Below, piece by piece: positions 12,566-25,311 of a stretch of DNA of 64,000 nt. How positions within the stretch are numbered: position 1 is the first letter of the stretch; every line of letters begins with the position of its first letter. This DNA is from Rallus limicola. Lineage: Eukaryota > Chordata > Aves > Gruiformes > Rallidae. The notes beneath the pieces are model-generated. The model saw nothing but the letters and a program-made list of their open reading frames with translations, ran no database searches and had not been told where the DNA came from. A program made the position numbers and the translations under genes. The stretch covers positions 28,109,956-28,173,955 of the forward strand of contig JAKCOZ010000012.1 in the NCBI GenBank assembly GCA_022605955.1, in the 5' to 3' direction.

Positions 12566-15500
12566 CTCTGGGCTTACCCCTCTCTCTGTTCAACAACAGC
12601 TCCCAGGAGGGGAACGCGGGGGTTTGGTTTCGGTGCTGCCATGGCCGCAGAGAGAAGGCAGAGGAAGTGCATTTCGTTATTAATCATGGCTTATTTTCAT
12701 GCCTGAGCCTCGCCAAGAAAGCGAAGCAGGCCCTAAGCACGACAAACCCCTGCCACTGTTCCCGCACCCGAGACCTGCCTGATGCCAGGCTCACACCACC
12801 GGCAGCTCCTTCACTACAGTAAAAGCCTCAGGCTTTGCAGAAGGCAAATTTCCTGCTACTCTGCTTAAATAGAATTGGTATTTTCCCTGATTCTTACACC
12901 ACTTTGTTTCATATGGAGAGAGTGACAAAGGGAAGAAACACCCCCCAAAGCATCATGCAAAGCAGTGTGCCAGGAGCAAAAAGCCAGCGGGGAGAAACAC
13001 TCCTTTCCTGCATCCCCAGGTCTCACTGTCTGGTTCCGAAATACTTGTAGTGCCCCAGCACTCAATTAACAGCCTTTGGAGGGCAGAAGGAACAAGCAGG
13101 GATGAAGAGGGGTGAAGAGGAAGGGAAGGGAACATCACTTCTCATGATCTGGTTTTCCAAGCACATCAGCCAGCGCAGCAGCAGAGCACAGAAGCAACAC
13201 GAGACTGCTGATGTCCTTTGGTCCCTCCCAGCATGGAGATGCCAAAGTCTTCCAGGAGAGCTCAGTGGAGCTGGGCCAGGAGCTTGTGCCAGGGATGAAA
13301 TTCCTCTGCAGGGAGGCTCCAGCCCACGGGTCCCGGGATGGCCTGAAGCTGCTGGAGGATCCATCCTGGGGGGTGGCTACCCGCTCTCCCTGCTGCCTGT
13401 GCAGCTGTTAAATGAGACCTTAAAAAAAAGCACTGTCAAAACCATGGGTGTTAATACTCAGAGCGATGCTAGGCTGGTGCTACAGCCACAATAAGATCCA
13501 GCGATGGTGTTTGCATGCCATTTGGCTCTGTTTTCTCAGGGAATTATTTCCTGCTCCCTTTATATTCATGTCCCAAAGCCCCAGGGAACTGGGGACAGGG
13601 TCAAGCCTTCTGCATGCAAATCTCATAGTCACCCAAAAGTGTGACTCTAGCAGGACATGCAAATCCTACCATCAGTGTGGCTGCTACGTGAACTGTACTT
13701 CGGACCCCTATTTCAACCTCACAGCCTAACTCCTCACTGCTGGAGCACCCACTGGCCCCAGAGAAGGCTGCCTGGGGTTCCTGCAGCACACACACATGCT
13801 CCCATAGCACACTGCTGCTCTCTGTGCACCCCGGCCCCCCACCTGTGAGCTGCAGCCCGCTCTGCCAGGTTCCTGTGGGTCAAAGCTGAGGTGAAGCCAC
13901 ACTGGGACCTGCCCAAGCTGCAGGATGCAGATGCCTCTGGCACTGGCACAGGTGCTGCTCCACCACCCCCGGGTGCACAGGCGGCTCTTGTGACTCAGTT
14001 TCCACAGCCACTGGGAAAGGCCTCGCTGCAGCACGGACAGTCGAAGCGGGTCAATGCCAGCCTGCCTGGGCCCAGCTTTAGTGGGAGGTGGTAGTTCCAG
14101 CCTCCAGCACCGTGGCCAAGCAGAGCAATGCCGTTGGTAGTGGGGAGAGTAACGTGGTGAAGGAAGCAAACCCACGGACTTGCAGATGTCCTGAAACGTG
14201 CCTCATGCGAGGGGATGCGGTGTTCAGGTGTTCATCATCTCACAGCGACCTCCCTAAAACACACAAGCGCAGTTAGGAGGAGACAAGAAAATAGTAACCT
14301 GAAAAGCAAACAGGCACTGAAAATAAACTGCTCTGGTGTCAGGAACAGGTTATTCCTGTGCCAGAATGGTGCACACAAGCCACAGGCAAACCAGCGCTGC
14401 CCAGAGCGGCTGATCCCCACATCACCCCCTGCCAAGGGACCGGCTCAGCAACACGCAGCAGAACCCAGAGTTTCTCCACTCACCATAAAGGAAAAAAAAA
14501 TTAGGGTGATAAACCACTTCCTTTCCACTCAGAAATGTATTATTGGATATAAAATGATGGTAATTGAGCCTCATGTACAAGCTCTTTAACTCAGGCCTTT
14601 GTAGGAAGGTACTATAACAGGATGATGTTTGTTTTTCCTGGCTGCTGCTCACCCCGGAGAGATCTCCAGCCATTGTGCTCCTTCAGAAGGAGGATTTCCT
14701 CTAGTAAACCTGCCAGGAGAAAAACAATCCGGCATCCGATGGCTCCGTGCGGTTGGAAGGACGGCAAACTCGTCACAGGCCCTGAGCTATTCAGCAGGCA
14801 GAGATCAGATGCCAGCAAGTGGCCCCGGGTTCATCATTTAAAGAAATGTCAATTAGAAACTTTCCATTAGCTGATTACAGGAAATGAGACGCGGGGGGGT
14901 GGTGGGTAGGTTGGTTTAAAGGGAAAAGCCCAAGATTTGCTAAGCCAGCTTGTGTCAACTCCCATCGCGAGGCTGGACAGAGCACGTACAAGTGAGTCGC
15001 GGGCCTCAAGCCCAGTGCCCCATCAATGGGGACAGGGGTGCAGCACGGCCCCCAGCCCCCTCTGAGCCCACAGCTGGTGGTGTGTTACACCTGCAGTCTG
15101 TACTTACATTGACAGGGGGATTTCTGAGCGCTCACAGAGCCGCACGATGGAATCGCCCCTCACCTCCTGCATGCCACACTGGCAGGAACGCAGAGGAGAG
15201 CCCTTCCCGAACCCGCTCACCGGAATGCACGGCTGAGTGTGCACTGGGATGGCTGCTGGGGAGGCAGGAGAGGGGATATGCCACACCACAGTACTTTTAT
15301 TTCCAATTTTGTCCCAAGTTTAATGCCAATATGGTTGTTCAACCTGCGATTTTTTGTGCCAAACAATTCTAAAGCCCCTTCAAGTAGCTCCCTAAATGCA
15401 GCCACATGCTTTGCAGCACAGGGGCTTGTGAAACCCCAGAGACATCTGGCTGATGCCTTGATGCTGCCTTGGAAGACCAATAGCCCTTTGCTTATCCATC

Positions 15501-18500
15501 ATGCTTGCTACAGGATGACATTGAGAGGTTGCCTTCAAAAGAGCAGCCTGAGCTGCTGTGCAGGACTGGGGCAGTGGAGCCTTGACACAGCCAGGGACAG
15601 GCGTCTGCCAGAGGGCACAGGCCCTGTATGCTAACCCCGCTTTTGCTCCCGTGTCTCACAGCCCCCCTGCCCCTGCCACAGAGCACGCCCTCGCAAGCAC
15701 TGGTTCCTCTCCCATTGCTGAGCAAGCGCTGAACACACATTTCCGTTGCTAGACAAGCCAAACTGGGTCACTGTCTCTCTGCAGCAACTGGCGTTTCCAT
15801 CTGGTGGCTCCTACCACAGCCCAGCGACACGCGAAATGCCCACAGAGGCTGCCTGGCCCTGCAGGCTGGTTAGCAAGGCTTCACAGGAGCTGCCAGCAAA
15901 GCTTCCTGCTGCAGCTCAGTGTTCCGCTAGAACACGGCGTCAGAGAAGTGTAACCTCCCTCTTACCTTCACAGCTGGCTCCTTCTCCGTGCACCCTCAGC
16001 ACAACACCCTGAGCGCTCATCTGCAGCTCCAGGCAGCGCAGGGCTGGGGGTCCTCACCAGGGCAGCTGGTCCCTGCTCAACCCCCGCCATGCCTTGTCTA
16101 CTGGGGACCCCACGGCTCCTGGCCCGGGGGTCTCAGGCCTCCGTCAGCCCCCAGCCCGCAGTGGGACCTCCCTGGCACCCTGCCCGGCTGGGCTGCAAGA
16201 CAGCACCAACAGCCCTTGACCACAGGGCTGGGCCACACGGGGCACAGGCTCCATCCATCCCATTGGAAAAAAGGGGCAAGGCTCGCAGCCGGTGGGACGC
16301 ATTGTTGGCCACCCCACAGCACTCCCCTAAATGAAGCAGGTCTCTGGGGAGGATCAATACCCTGTACGACCAAGCCTTACAGTACCCAAGAGCACAGGAT
16401 TGGTCTCAAAGTCAGCACGCAAACTGCCAGATTGCTTTTGTTTATCAAACAGCTTAATTATTTCGCCTGGCACGCTGTTTGTGAGGCTTTCATCCTGCCA
16501 TTCTTACACAGCCAGGCCAGGAAGTGAAGTAAGAGAGTGGGAACGGACAGCATGAGTCAAGAGCAGCAGTTAAACCCTTGGCTTCGCTCATGTGGGTCTG
16601 AGTCAAAACATGGAAAAGTAAGAAGAATTAGGACGTGTCTCACGGCCACCTTGCTCAGGACATCAGTCACCTACATCGGCCTGTCCCCAGGGTGCTGTGC
16701 CTCTGGGTCAGACGCGCCTTGCTGGTCGTGTCTGTAAAGCTGTTTCCAACAGCCCCGTGAAAACTTGTGTGTCCATTGCACAGGGCAGATCCCATCCCTG
16801 GGCCTTGGGGGTACTGTCGAGGTGATGAGATGTAACAAAAATGGAGGGCATTCAGCTGCCACACCGACTCTTAAAGGATAAAGTTCCTCCTGGGCTTCAG
16901 GACGATCACTTAGCCAAAATATATTTAGGAAGCGGAAACCAAATTGAAAATAAGCAAATAATGAAATTAATACCTCTGTGGTGAAAAAGCTGAAGGTGTC
17001 CAGCTGCACCAGATGTGCTGTCAGGAATGCACTGGTGGGCTCTGGGCAGGCACCCGTGGGCAGCTCCTCACACAGAAGGGTGCCAGCATGCAGCGATGGG
17101 AGCCAGCCAGGCACACATGGCCCAGTTAAATCGCAGCTCATGTCGTGTTATTATGTTGGGCTCTACAGGCAGCCCTGGCACGGCACAGCACCCCCTCCAC
17201 GCCACAGCATCAGCCTGTGGGCAATCCTGCTCTGCTGGAAAGATGTTCTGATAAAGAGCTGTTGAAATAACACCGAGCAGAAGCGGCTTTGTTATAAAGC
17301 AGTGCCATAGAGCAGGCAGGGAGATGAGCAGGTTCCTGTCCTGCGAGCGGCACTGCCCAAGCACGACAGGGCAAGAGGCAGCGGGGGCAGAGGGAATTCC
17401 TGGGTGTTCCTGAGAAACACCAGTGCAGGGCTGTGGAGGAGTTGAGGCCTGGCTCCTGCAGTTCTCAGCCCTCTGCTCCAACGGGCAGGTCCGGAGCCAG
17501 GTAGGATTCACCTCGGGTGGGTCCCACTCTTGCAGCTCCTTCCCCTAAAGCTGGGCATATCCCCAAAATCCGCTCTCCCTCATTCAGAGCAGCATTCCAG
17601 GCTCCTAAAAAGAGCAAATAAAAGCTCAGCTTCTGCCTCTGCCAGGGGGAGTAGTGGGCTGGGCTCGCAGCACCTCTGCCCGGGGCAGAGCCAAGGGTGC
17701 TGGTGCTGGGACAGGAGCCCTGGCTGCACCCGGCATTGCTCCTCACAGGGAGCGGTTATTTTGGGATCACTTACCGTCACTGAGACATACTTGGACTGTT
17801 TTCAGTCTGACTCACAGCTGAATTCCTGTTCTTCTGGAGGCCGAGTTTTCTGTCCCCACCCAAAACAAGGGAGGACAAAATGAAATCAAAACCCCACAGC
17901 TAGACCCGACCTGAAGCCCAGCACAAACATTTCCAGCCCGTGCTGGTGCTGCCGCCTGCGTCCGAGCAGGGCTGGAGGGGGCTGGGACCGCAGAGCAGGG
18001 CTGGCATCAGCGCGGGGCCACGGGCACAATGGTGGCTGTCCCCAGGGAGGACCCACAGCCCATCTCCTCTACCCGCCCCAGCCCATCTTGTCTTACCTGG
18101 CTCAGCCTGAATAAGATACACTCATGAGAAGAGCTGGTGTTTGAGGTTCTTCTATGTAAATGTGCATATCACCCAGAATAGTTGTGCTATCCAGGACACG
18201 TGTAATGTGGATGAAGGGATTTCTATCCCTGTGTCACTCCAGGATGCACAAAGCAAGGGCAGAATCCTGTGAAGGGTGTCAGGGCTGGAACACCGTGATG
18301 CCTGGGGCCGGGAGCAGCTATTGCCCTCCATGGGTTTTGCAGCATGATATGCTTCACTGGTGCAGTGAGATGTGCCTGGTCTACCCAGAGACCCCCAGAC
18401 CTGCCCTGGGAAGCAAAGTGGGCTCAGCTGGGAGGGAAGGCAAGGGTCCTTTCGAGCACCAGTGCATTGGGAAGAAACTTCCGTGACTTTATGGCTGGTT

Positions 18501-18959
18501 GCAACAGACTATTTACTCTTTTTTTGGAAACAGTTTCTGTGGGGAATCCTTTTTTTGTTGTGTTTTTGCTATTTCTAATTGTAAGACCAGAAGCACCATA
18601 GTAAAATTTTTAATGATCATATTTTCGCTAATCAGTTTGGGGAAACAGAAATAGATGGGGAGTGTAGAGACAAACACTAAATCAAAGGTCCAAACCAGGA
18701 TTGTCTCAGAAGGTGAGAGGGATCACAGCCCACAGCCCTGCCCGCAACGTCTGGACTCTGCAGAGGAGCTCCCAGCAAAACAGAATGGCTTTTCTGGAGG
18801 CTGAGGGGAGAAGCAGGTGGGTCTGCTGCAGCTGTGCTGGAAACCAGGGTGGCTGGGGGTGACTGTGCAGAGCAGTGTGAGTGCTGCGATGGTCACCTTC
18901 GGGTGCGTGAGGTGCAAGTGTCACAGTTTCAAATTACTGAAAGGGTTAGAATTATTTTC
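12566..18959. other. Non-coding stretch, no gene recognised
   Basis: I read both strands for exons with plausible splice sites and protein-like frames and found none I could support. No recognisable recent transposon is present. The sequence is ordinary mixed-GC intergenic or intronic DNA. Confidence 0.5.
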
Positions 18960-19600
18960 ACAGAATTACAGAATCACATAGTTGGAAAAGCCCTTTAAGA
19001 TCATCGAGTCCAACCATCCCTGTCCTGTGCTGACCCAGATCCCTGAGCACCTCATCTCCCCTCTGTTAAACACACCCAGGGGGTGACTCAGCCCCTCCCT
19101 GGGCAGCCTGTGCCACAGTCCCACAACTCTGCCAGGGAAGAACTTTGCCCTCCCAGCTGAGCTGAGCCTGCCCTGGCCCAGCTTGAGCCCAGTGCCCCTT
19201 GTCCCAGCTCCTGGCCCCTGGCTGCAGAGACCAGCGCCCACCTCTCTGCACCCTCCTGGCAGGGCAGGGCAGGTGGGGAGAAGGTCTCCCCTCAGCCTCC
19301 TCTTCTCCAGGCTCAACCCCCCCAGCTCCCTCAGCTGCTCCTCAGAGGATTTGCCCTCCAGCCCCTTCCCCAGCCTGGTTGCCCTTCTCTGGACTGGCTC
19401 CAGGACCCCAATGTCCTTCTGATGCTGAGGAGCCCAGAACTGGACCCAGCACTCGAGGTGCAGCCTCCCCAGTGCCCAGTACAGGGGCACAATCCCCTCC
19501 CCAGACATACTGGCCACACTGGGTCTGACACAAGCCAGGACGCCGTTGGCCTTCCCTGCCCCTGGGCACGCTGCTGGCCCGTGTCCAGCCGGCAGCCGCC
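18960..19600 (-). mobile_element. CR1 LINE, 5'-truncated 3' end (copy A)
   Basis: Read on the minus strand this is the end of CR1 ORF2 followed by the 3' region. The translation keeps the CR1 signature around 'VQFWAPQHQKD', 'EPVQRRATRLGKGLEG' and 'LRELGGLSLEKRRLRGDL'. The element ends at about 18960 in the diagnostic GTGATTCTGTAATTCTGTG terminal repeat. The 5' truncation near 19600 abuts a CpG-dense island. Divergence looks moderate, because a long frame survives through the region. It is a dead fragment with no full reverse transcriptase. Confidence 0.9.
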
Positions 19601-19825
19601 CGGGATTGGCCCTGACAGTCAGTGTCGCGCTGTCGGGACAGAGCCCGGCTGGCTCGCGGCTCTCCCCGGCGCGCGCGGTGCGGCTGCAGTGTGGGACGCG
19701 GCCACCAGGGGGCGCGAGGCGCCCGGCGCTGGGCGCGAGGCGCAGCCGTCCGCGTGCTCCGTTCAGTGCAGGCCGGGTCTCGTACGGGCCGGGCGGTGCC
19801 GCTCCAGTGGGGACCGTGTGACTCC
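19601..19825. promoter_or_regulatory. Orphan CpG island between two CR1 copies
   Basis: This short segment holds more than thirty CpG dinucleotides in about 210 bases, far above its surroundings. It contains a near-consensus CTCF motif (19702-19715) and a 12-bp direct repeat GGCGCGAGGCGC at 19711 and 19732. It lies far from any recognised gene start: about 6 kb past the SUCNR1 stop codon and 14 kb from the CpG island at 5.6 kb. Preserved CpGs suggest low germline methylation. An insulator, an enhancer or an unannotated transcript start are all possible; which one is inference. Confidence 0.55.
19702..19715 (+). promoter_or_regulatory. CTCF-binding motif
   Basis: CCACCAGGGGGCGC matches the well-known vertebrate CTCF core (CCACNAGGGGGCGC) at essentially every position. 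The motif is read on the plus strand. It sits inside the CpG-dense island described above. Confidence 0.7.
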
Positions 19826-20470
19826 GAATCATAGATCCCGAGCTGGCAGGGACCTGTAAGGCCCATCGAGTCCCACTCCCGGCTCCACACAGCCCAGCCC
19901 AGGCAGAGCTGGCACTGAGCGCATCGTCCAGATGCTTCTTGCCCTCAGCCCAGCTCGGGGCTGGGACCCCTTCCCTGGGGAGCCTGTGCCAGCGCCCGAC
20001 CCCCCTCTCAGGACACAACCTCTTCCTGACACCCAGCCTGACCCTCCCCTGGCAGCTTCACACCATTCCCTCGTGTTCCAGCCCTGGGCCTCAAAGAGAG
20101 GAGAGAGATGGGCACTGCCCCTTCACTCCCCTGGGCAGGAACCCACAGACCCCATGAGGTCTCCCCTCAGCGTCCTCTTCTGCAGGCTGGACAGACCAAG
20201 GGCCTTCAGCCTCTCCTCATAAGATGTCCCCTCCAAACCCTTCACAATCGTCACTGGCCACATCTCAACACTGCCCAGTGTTTTTGAGTCTCTTTTGCAC
20301 TGTGATACCCAAAACTGCACAAGCTGAGGCCGCCCCAGCGCAGTACAGAGTCGGACAATCCCCTCCCTGGACCAGCTGGCCAGGCTGTGCTTGATGCACC
20401 CCAGGATACAGTTGGCCCTCCTGGCTGCCTGGGCACGCTGTGATCGTGTCAGTACATACCGTGTGGCATC
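19826..20470 (-). mobile_element. CR1 LINE, 5'-truncated 3' end (copy B)
   Basis: The minus-strand reading has CR1 ORF2 C-terminal remnants ('LEGTSYEERLKALGLSSLQK', then 'RTLRGDLMG'). They are followed by a 3' region that ends near GGGATCTATGATTCGGAG at 19826. It belongs to a different, more diverged CR1 subfamily than copy A, although both are in the same orientation. The upstream limit is uncertain and could reach about 20600. Confidence 0.8.
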
Positions 20471-21734
20471 ACTTCATGTCCGCAGCCAGTGCCACCCCTT
20501 CGCCCCCGCATTCTCTCACAGCTGGGACGTCCGACATGCCGATGTCCTCTGCCACATCGTCCTTCTGGAAGGAATGAGCCTGCACTGCTCGACACACACA
20601 ATTCATTATCTTCTTCCAGCCTGGGCAGATTGGTTCTAAAACCTAATTGCAGCCACATCCTGGGGTTTTCATTTCAGCCCTGTGTGCCTGTATCTGTTTC
20701 ATAACTACTGTAGTTCTTCACATGGAGCGAAAGCAGGTCTGCCGTGCTTGGTTGCTGTGGTTATACTGGTCTGACCCCATGGCTGAGCTGGAGGTTGGGA
20801 TAGGTGACCCTCCCACAGCACCTTCCAGCCTGAGCTGTCCTACAAACCCAAGAGGAGCTGGGCCCCACTCACCCCATGGTCTGCAGACCCCAGAGCAGCA
20901 CTGCTCACCCTCCATCCCTGTTAGCAGCCTGAGGAGGAAATCACTGATCTGGTCTTTGCAGATTCTTCTTGCAGTTTTATTCCACAGACACAAAACAGGG
21001 CTTAGCGGTTGCCAGCCCATTCCTGCCAAAGACAGAGGCACTGCAGTCCTTCAGAATTGCAGCTAAATGCAATTAATACCCAATTTTTTAGCTAGCTAGC
21101 CTCTGCCTTCCAAACCATGCGTGCCATGACGTGAGCAGTCCACATGCTAAAGAAAGGATAGCATCGCTGGTATAACAAACCAGCTGACATACTGTATGGG
21201 AGTCCTGGTGAGCAGCACTGGGCTCTCAGACACACAGGCACTAGTTTCTACCTCCACACCTCTCCCTGCGATGGATGTTTAGCACACATTAATAGGAAGA
21301 GCTATGTTTAGAGCTGGTGATTGCTCTCTGGGTACTGAGCCGCCGGGGAACGGTCGCACAGGTACACAGCACTGTGTGTACACAGGGAAGTATCCTTAGT
21401 GACTCGGTGCGATTAATAAGGAGCAGATGACCCTGTTCACCTAATGGGCAGAGCAAAACAAATAACTGAAGGCACTAATCCATAAGAGCTGTCACTACAC
21501 ATTGCTTACCAAGAAAAATCACCTCACGGCCACCCATCACCCGGCCACGTGCTGTGCAGACCTATCTCTGTCGGGGAGCGGGCAGGGGCACCCAGCATGG
21601 CAGCCAGACCCTGCAGGACCAGGGCAGCGATGCCTGGGTGGTGTTGGGCCATGGTGACACCTCTTCCAGCAAAGCCAGCCTGGAGAAGAACATCTTCGAG
21701 GGAGGTCAGGGGAGGTTCTCCTCTCCCTCTGCTC
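20471..21734. other. Non-coding spacer between CR1 copies
   Basis: No gene is recognised. Some of the left end may be further eroded CR1 sequence. The right end (from about 21540) may be diverged CR1 ORF2 sequence leading into the plus-strand copy, but I cannot show this by eye. Confidence 0.45.
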
Positions 21735-22097
21735 TGCCTTGGGGAGGCCTCATCTAGAATATTGTGTGTGGCGCTGGACTCCCTGCGTCAGGAAGGACAG
21801 GGAGCTACTGGAGAGAGAACAAAAAAGGGCTACAGAGATCATTAGAGACTAGAACGTTTCTCTCACGAAAAGAGACTGAGGGACACTAGAACGTTTCTCT
21901 CACGAAAAGAGACTGAGGGACTTGGGACTTTTTAGTGTGGAGGTTGGAGAGTCTCCATCTCTGGAGACACTCAAACCCAGTGATCCTGGGCACTGTCCTG
22001 CTCAAGGGGACCCTGCTCCAGAGTGGGGGTCAGACTGGATGATCTCCAGAGGTCCCTGCTAACCCTGACCATCCTGTGCTTTGCTGATTCTGTGATC
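21735..22097 (+). mobile_element. CR1 LINE fragment (copy C) with internal deletion
   Basis: The fragment begins with the CR1 block 'cctcatctagaatattgtg...ggacagggagctactggagag'. It then jumps past most of the central 3' region to the conserved tail 'gactggatgatctccagaggtccct' and ends in GATTCTGTGATCCTG. A perfect 37-bp tandem duplication interrupts it (21848-21921). Confidence 0.85.
21848..21921. repeat. Perfect 37-bp tandem duplication inside CR1
   Basis: Two identical, directly adjacent 37-base copies occupy 21848-21884 and 21885-21921. Each starts ACTAGAACGTTTCTC and ends GACTGAGGGAC. There are no differences between copies, although the surrounding CR1 is diverged, so the duplication is younger than the element. 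Confidence 0.97.
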
Positions 22098-25000
22098 CTG
22101 ACCCAGACACATAAAAACAACCGGAGCTTCAGCACAGGTGCTTCCCACTAAAAGACCCAGCAAGAGCCCAGAGCCACCACCCCTGCAGTAACCGAACTGC
22201 TGCTGGCGTGTGCCGATGGGAACCCCGACCTTATCTCTGCTCACACTGTGACAGCTCCATGTCCCCATATGCCTCGGCTGCCTTGGAACATCCCATGCCC
22301 ACCCGTGGGCACATATGAGCTAGGGCAAGTGTTGGGGTCAGGCCCAGCCACACTCCCTGAGCCAGCCTCACCACCCTGCCTACTCTCTGGGGCTGGGGCT
22401 TCCCTTTCCCCAGCCCTAATTAAGCAGATGCTTTCAGGTTGCCAGCACGGGTGTTCCGGGGCAGCCGCCTGCCCTCCCCTGCCCGCCCGCACAGGCTGAG
22501 CTGGCAGCACTACGTGCGCTATGTGTTGCACAACCCTTTTCTGGGAACCACCACGCAGGGACTGCCATGCAGGGAGAGGTTTACTCCTCTTCCTCCTCAT
22601 CTTTCCGCCCTGCCCTCCTTTGGCAGGGGCTGAAGGGGCCTGGCAACCCCTTCCCCCTTCGCAGCCGAGATGCGGGTGCTGAACCATGCTTGCACAACCT
22701 GGGGTTGCTGCCATCCCACCGCCCGGCACGTGGGGACAGAGGGGGTTGCTGGCATTGCAAAACAGCCCCTGACATCAGAAGGCAGAGAAGGGCGTTTGCA
22801 TACCTGGAGAGGATGATGGAGATGATCTGCTGCCACAAAGGAAGGGCAGGTGGCAGACTGCCCATAACAGGTCGAGGGCGCTGGGACCATGGTGAGTCTC
22901 TTGCCACAGAGGTGCCTACCTAAACCCAGGAACACTGCATGGGTCGCAAATGGAGCTGAGCGTGGCAGCCCAGGACAGCAATGGCTATTACTTTACTACA
23001 CAAACTCACCAGTAACTTGGCAGCAGGTGGCCAGGAGGTGCCATCAGTTGTGTTGTGCAGTGATGACATCGCCTCGGTGGGCAGATTCCCACCAAGACAG
23101 ACACAGGCACTTGGGTGAACAGAAGGTGGGAGGAGCCAAAGGTGGCAAATCCCTCTCGAGCCCCAGCAGTGAAAGCAAAGACAGGACTCAGATACAGCCA
23201 CAAATCTCTAGTGCAGGAGAAAAATGCAACACAAGCCAGCATGTCCAGGCAGAGCATCCATGGCATTCCCAATTCTGCTATGAGATATGGTACAGATTTT
23301 TAAGAACCAAACCTCATCAACTCTGCTTTGCACCCAGGAGTGTGTTCACAAGAAAGAGAAGCCACTGGCACAGGAAAGCCCCAGACCACTACAGTTCTAG
23401 AAACAGCCCAACTTTGGGAGTCCTGCTGCCAGCCCGAGTGGAGCTGAGCAGGGTGTCCAGCCTAGCACACATCAGCATGTGGTACCGCCCCAGGACAGAA
23501 ATCCTCTTTGAAGCCCAGACACCAACTTTAGAAAGGGAGCATTGGGCCCAGCACTGACAATTCTACTGCAGCCGTCTCTGTATCAGGCTGATGCAGTGTC
23601 ACAGCCCACAGAACAGTGGCCTCAGTGCCGGTCCCCACAGCCCAGGAGGTGTTCATAACCAAAAGGCACATGCAGCCTTATCTGCTCCAGCCATGCTGCC
23701 ACCACACATATGATGGATCTCTTTTCCACTGCCGACAGGCTGATTTAGTGGTGTATGCCTAAAGATTTGCTACAAAACAAGCAGAGGGGAGAAAACAAGG
23801 ATATAGGCACATTTGTCTCCAGTCAACACTTCAGTTAGCACACCAGACACCCCCATCCTCACCAGCAGTTTCCACCCCCAAACTGTGCTGTTCCAGCAGC
23901 AGACCTGCTGCCAGAGTGTGGCAGCTTATCAGGCAGCATTGCCAGGGGGTAAGGACCAGCTCTCCATGGCAAACTTCTTGGGGAGCTGCACCAGAGATGT
24001 GTGTGCAAGGGGACAGCAAAATCCCCCCCCAGCATCGCCAAGACCAGCTCAGATCACCCTGAGCTCGGGGCTTTCCAAGGTGCAGCACCTGCTGTGTGCC
24101 ACAGCCACCCCAAGGGATGCTGGCACAGGTGGGTGCTCCCATGGGAAAGCAGGTCCTTTATCCCTCAAATTAACCCAAACGAGCACTTTTGCTCATAAAC
24201 CTTTCAGGAACAAGGCAGGTGGAGCAGCTCTGTGGATGTTAGAACAGCATGTAGAGAGGAGGCTTCTTTGTGTCACGGTTTATTACCAGGCAGACACGTA
24301 CCAGGGAAATATTTCAGCATTCTGCAGATGATGGCCACATCAGAAAGCAGAAATGCAGTATCCCTGCTGAGATGTGAGTGGTGGTCCCTGCCCCAGGCTG
24401 GGGGGCAATGAGCACCCAGCAGCACTCAGCTTGTGCTTCGCTGGGGCTCCTCCAACACCAGTAGAGGAAGCAGCTGCCTGCACCCTGCCCGTGCTGCTGC
24501 CCACACTCCTCCCAGCTCACTCCACTCCCAGCAGGTCTTTCCCCAGCCCCTGTAATAACAAGCTCATTAATCCATGGGTTGCTTTTGTCCTTTGCATTTG
24601 GAGTCAGGTCAGTCACTTGGAGAGTAAGGTCTGCTGCTGCAACGATGCTGCGGGGATCTTGGGCAGAGAACCGGCTCCTTGTTACCTCCTGCCTCATTAT
24701 TAGAGCTGGTAATGAAGTGCTATCAGTGAGGTCCAGATTTGGCTTCAAGCTATACATCCTGCTCACTGTTACAGACACAGACATCAAAGTTACTATCTAT
24801 ACTTTGAGGCATGGATGCCAAACCGCCAGCATGAGCTGTCCCAGGGCAAAGCTCAGTTAAGAGCTAAAGCCTTGGACTACCTCAGGTTTGCTTCTGCGAG
24901 CTGAGCCTAGCTTCAGTACCAACGTGTGGGAGAACCTGCCCACACCCCCTGCGCTGTCTCCCACAAGCGCTCCTAGGACCAGCAGCCGAACGTTATCGCA

Positions 25001-25305
25001 AACCCACAGGGCACCGGGGCACTGCCTCCCTCCCTCCCTCCCTCCCACAGCGCCGGCGGCTCCACCGGCCCTTTGCATACCCACATCCGAGGCGCCAAGT
25101 CAGCGGGGGGGCGGAAATCAGCCCAGCTCTCCCCTGAGAGGGAAACCTCCCCAGGGACGCAGGGTTTGCAGACACGGCTCAGCCTCGGTCCCCGACTGCA
25201 CTGCCCATGCTGCTGGTGCGTCTTATTCACACCGGGGTCCAGCCCAGCACCGAGTTACAGCTCACAAAGACACTGTCTGAGGGGAGCAAGCTTTCCCTCT
25301 ATTCT
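22098..25305. other. Intergenic stretch downstream of SUCNR1
   Basis: No gene is recognised on either strand. A (CCTC)n/(TCCC)n microsatellite of about 22 bp lies at 25025-25046. The remainder shows no repeat family I can name. Confidence 0.5.
25025..25046. repeat. (TCCC)n microsatellite
   Basis: About five uninterrupted CCTC/TCCC tetramers occur in a GC-rich context. Confidence 0.85.
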
Positions 25306-25311
25306 TTTATT
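25306..25311 (-). terminator. Probable SUCNR1 polyadenylation signal
   Basis: AATAAA on the minus strand lies 265 bases beyond the SUCNR1 stop codon. A GT-rich stretch (CAGTGTCTTTGTGAG) follows about 30 bases downstream, as expected of a cleavage-site downstream element. It is the first canonical signal I found after the stop. Usage is inferred. Confidence 0.55.

Noticed and set aside
12081..12822. Proline-, glutamine- and tryptophan-rich frames on both strands
   Set aside because: They are products of the 29-bp minisatellite, whose non-triplet period keeps changing phase; no protein family is involved.
18966..20018. 350-codon minus-strand open frame
   Set aside because: Its recognisable content is the CR1 ORF2 C-terminus and CR1 3' region, and the rest is low-complexity GC-rich translation; it is not a gene.
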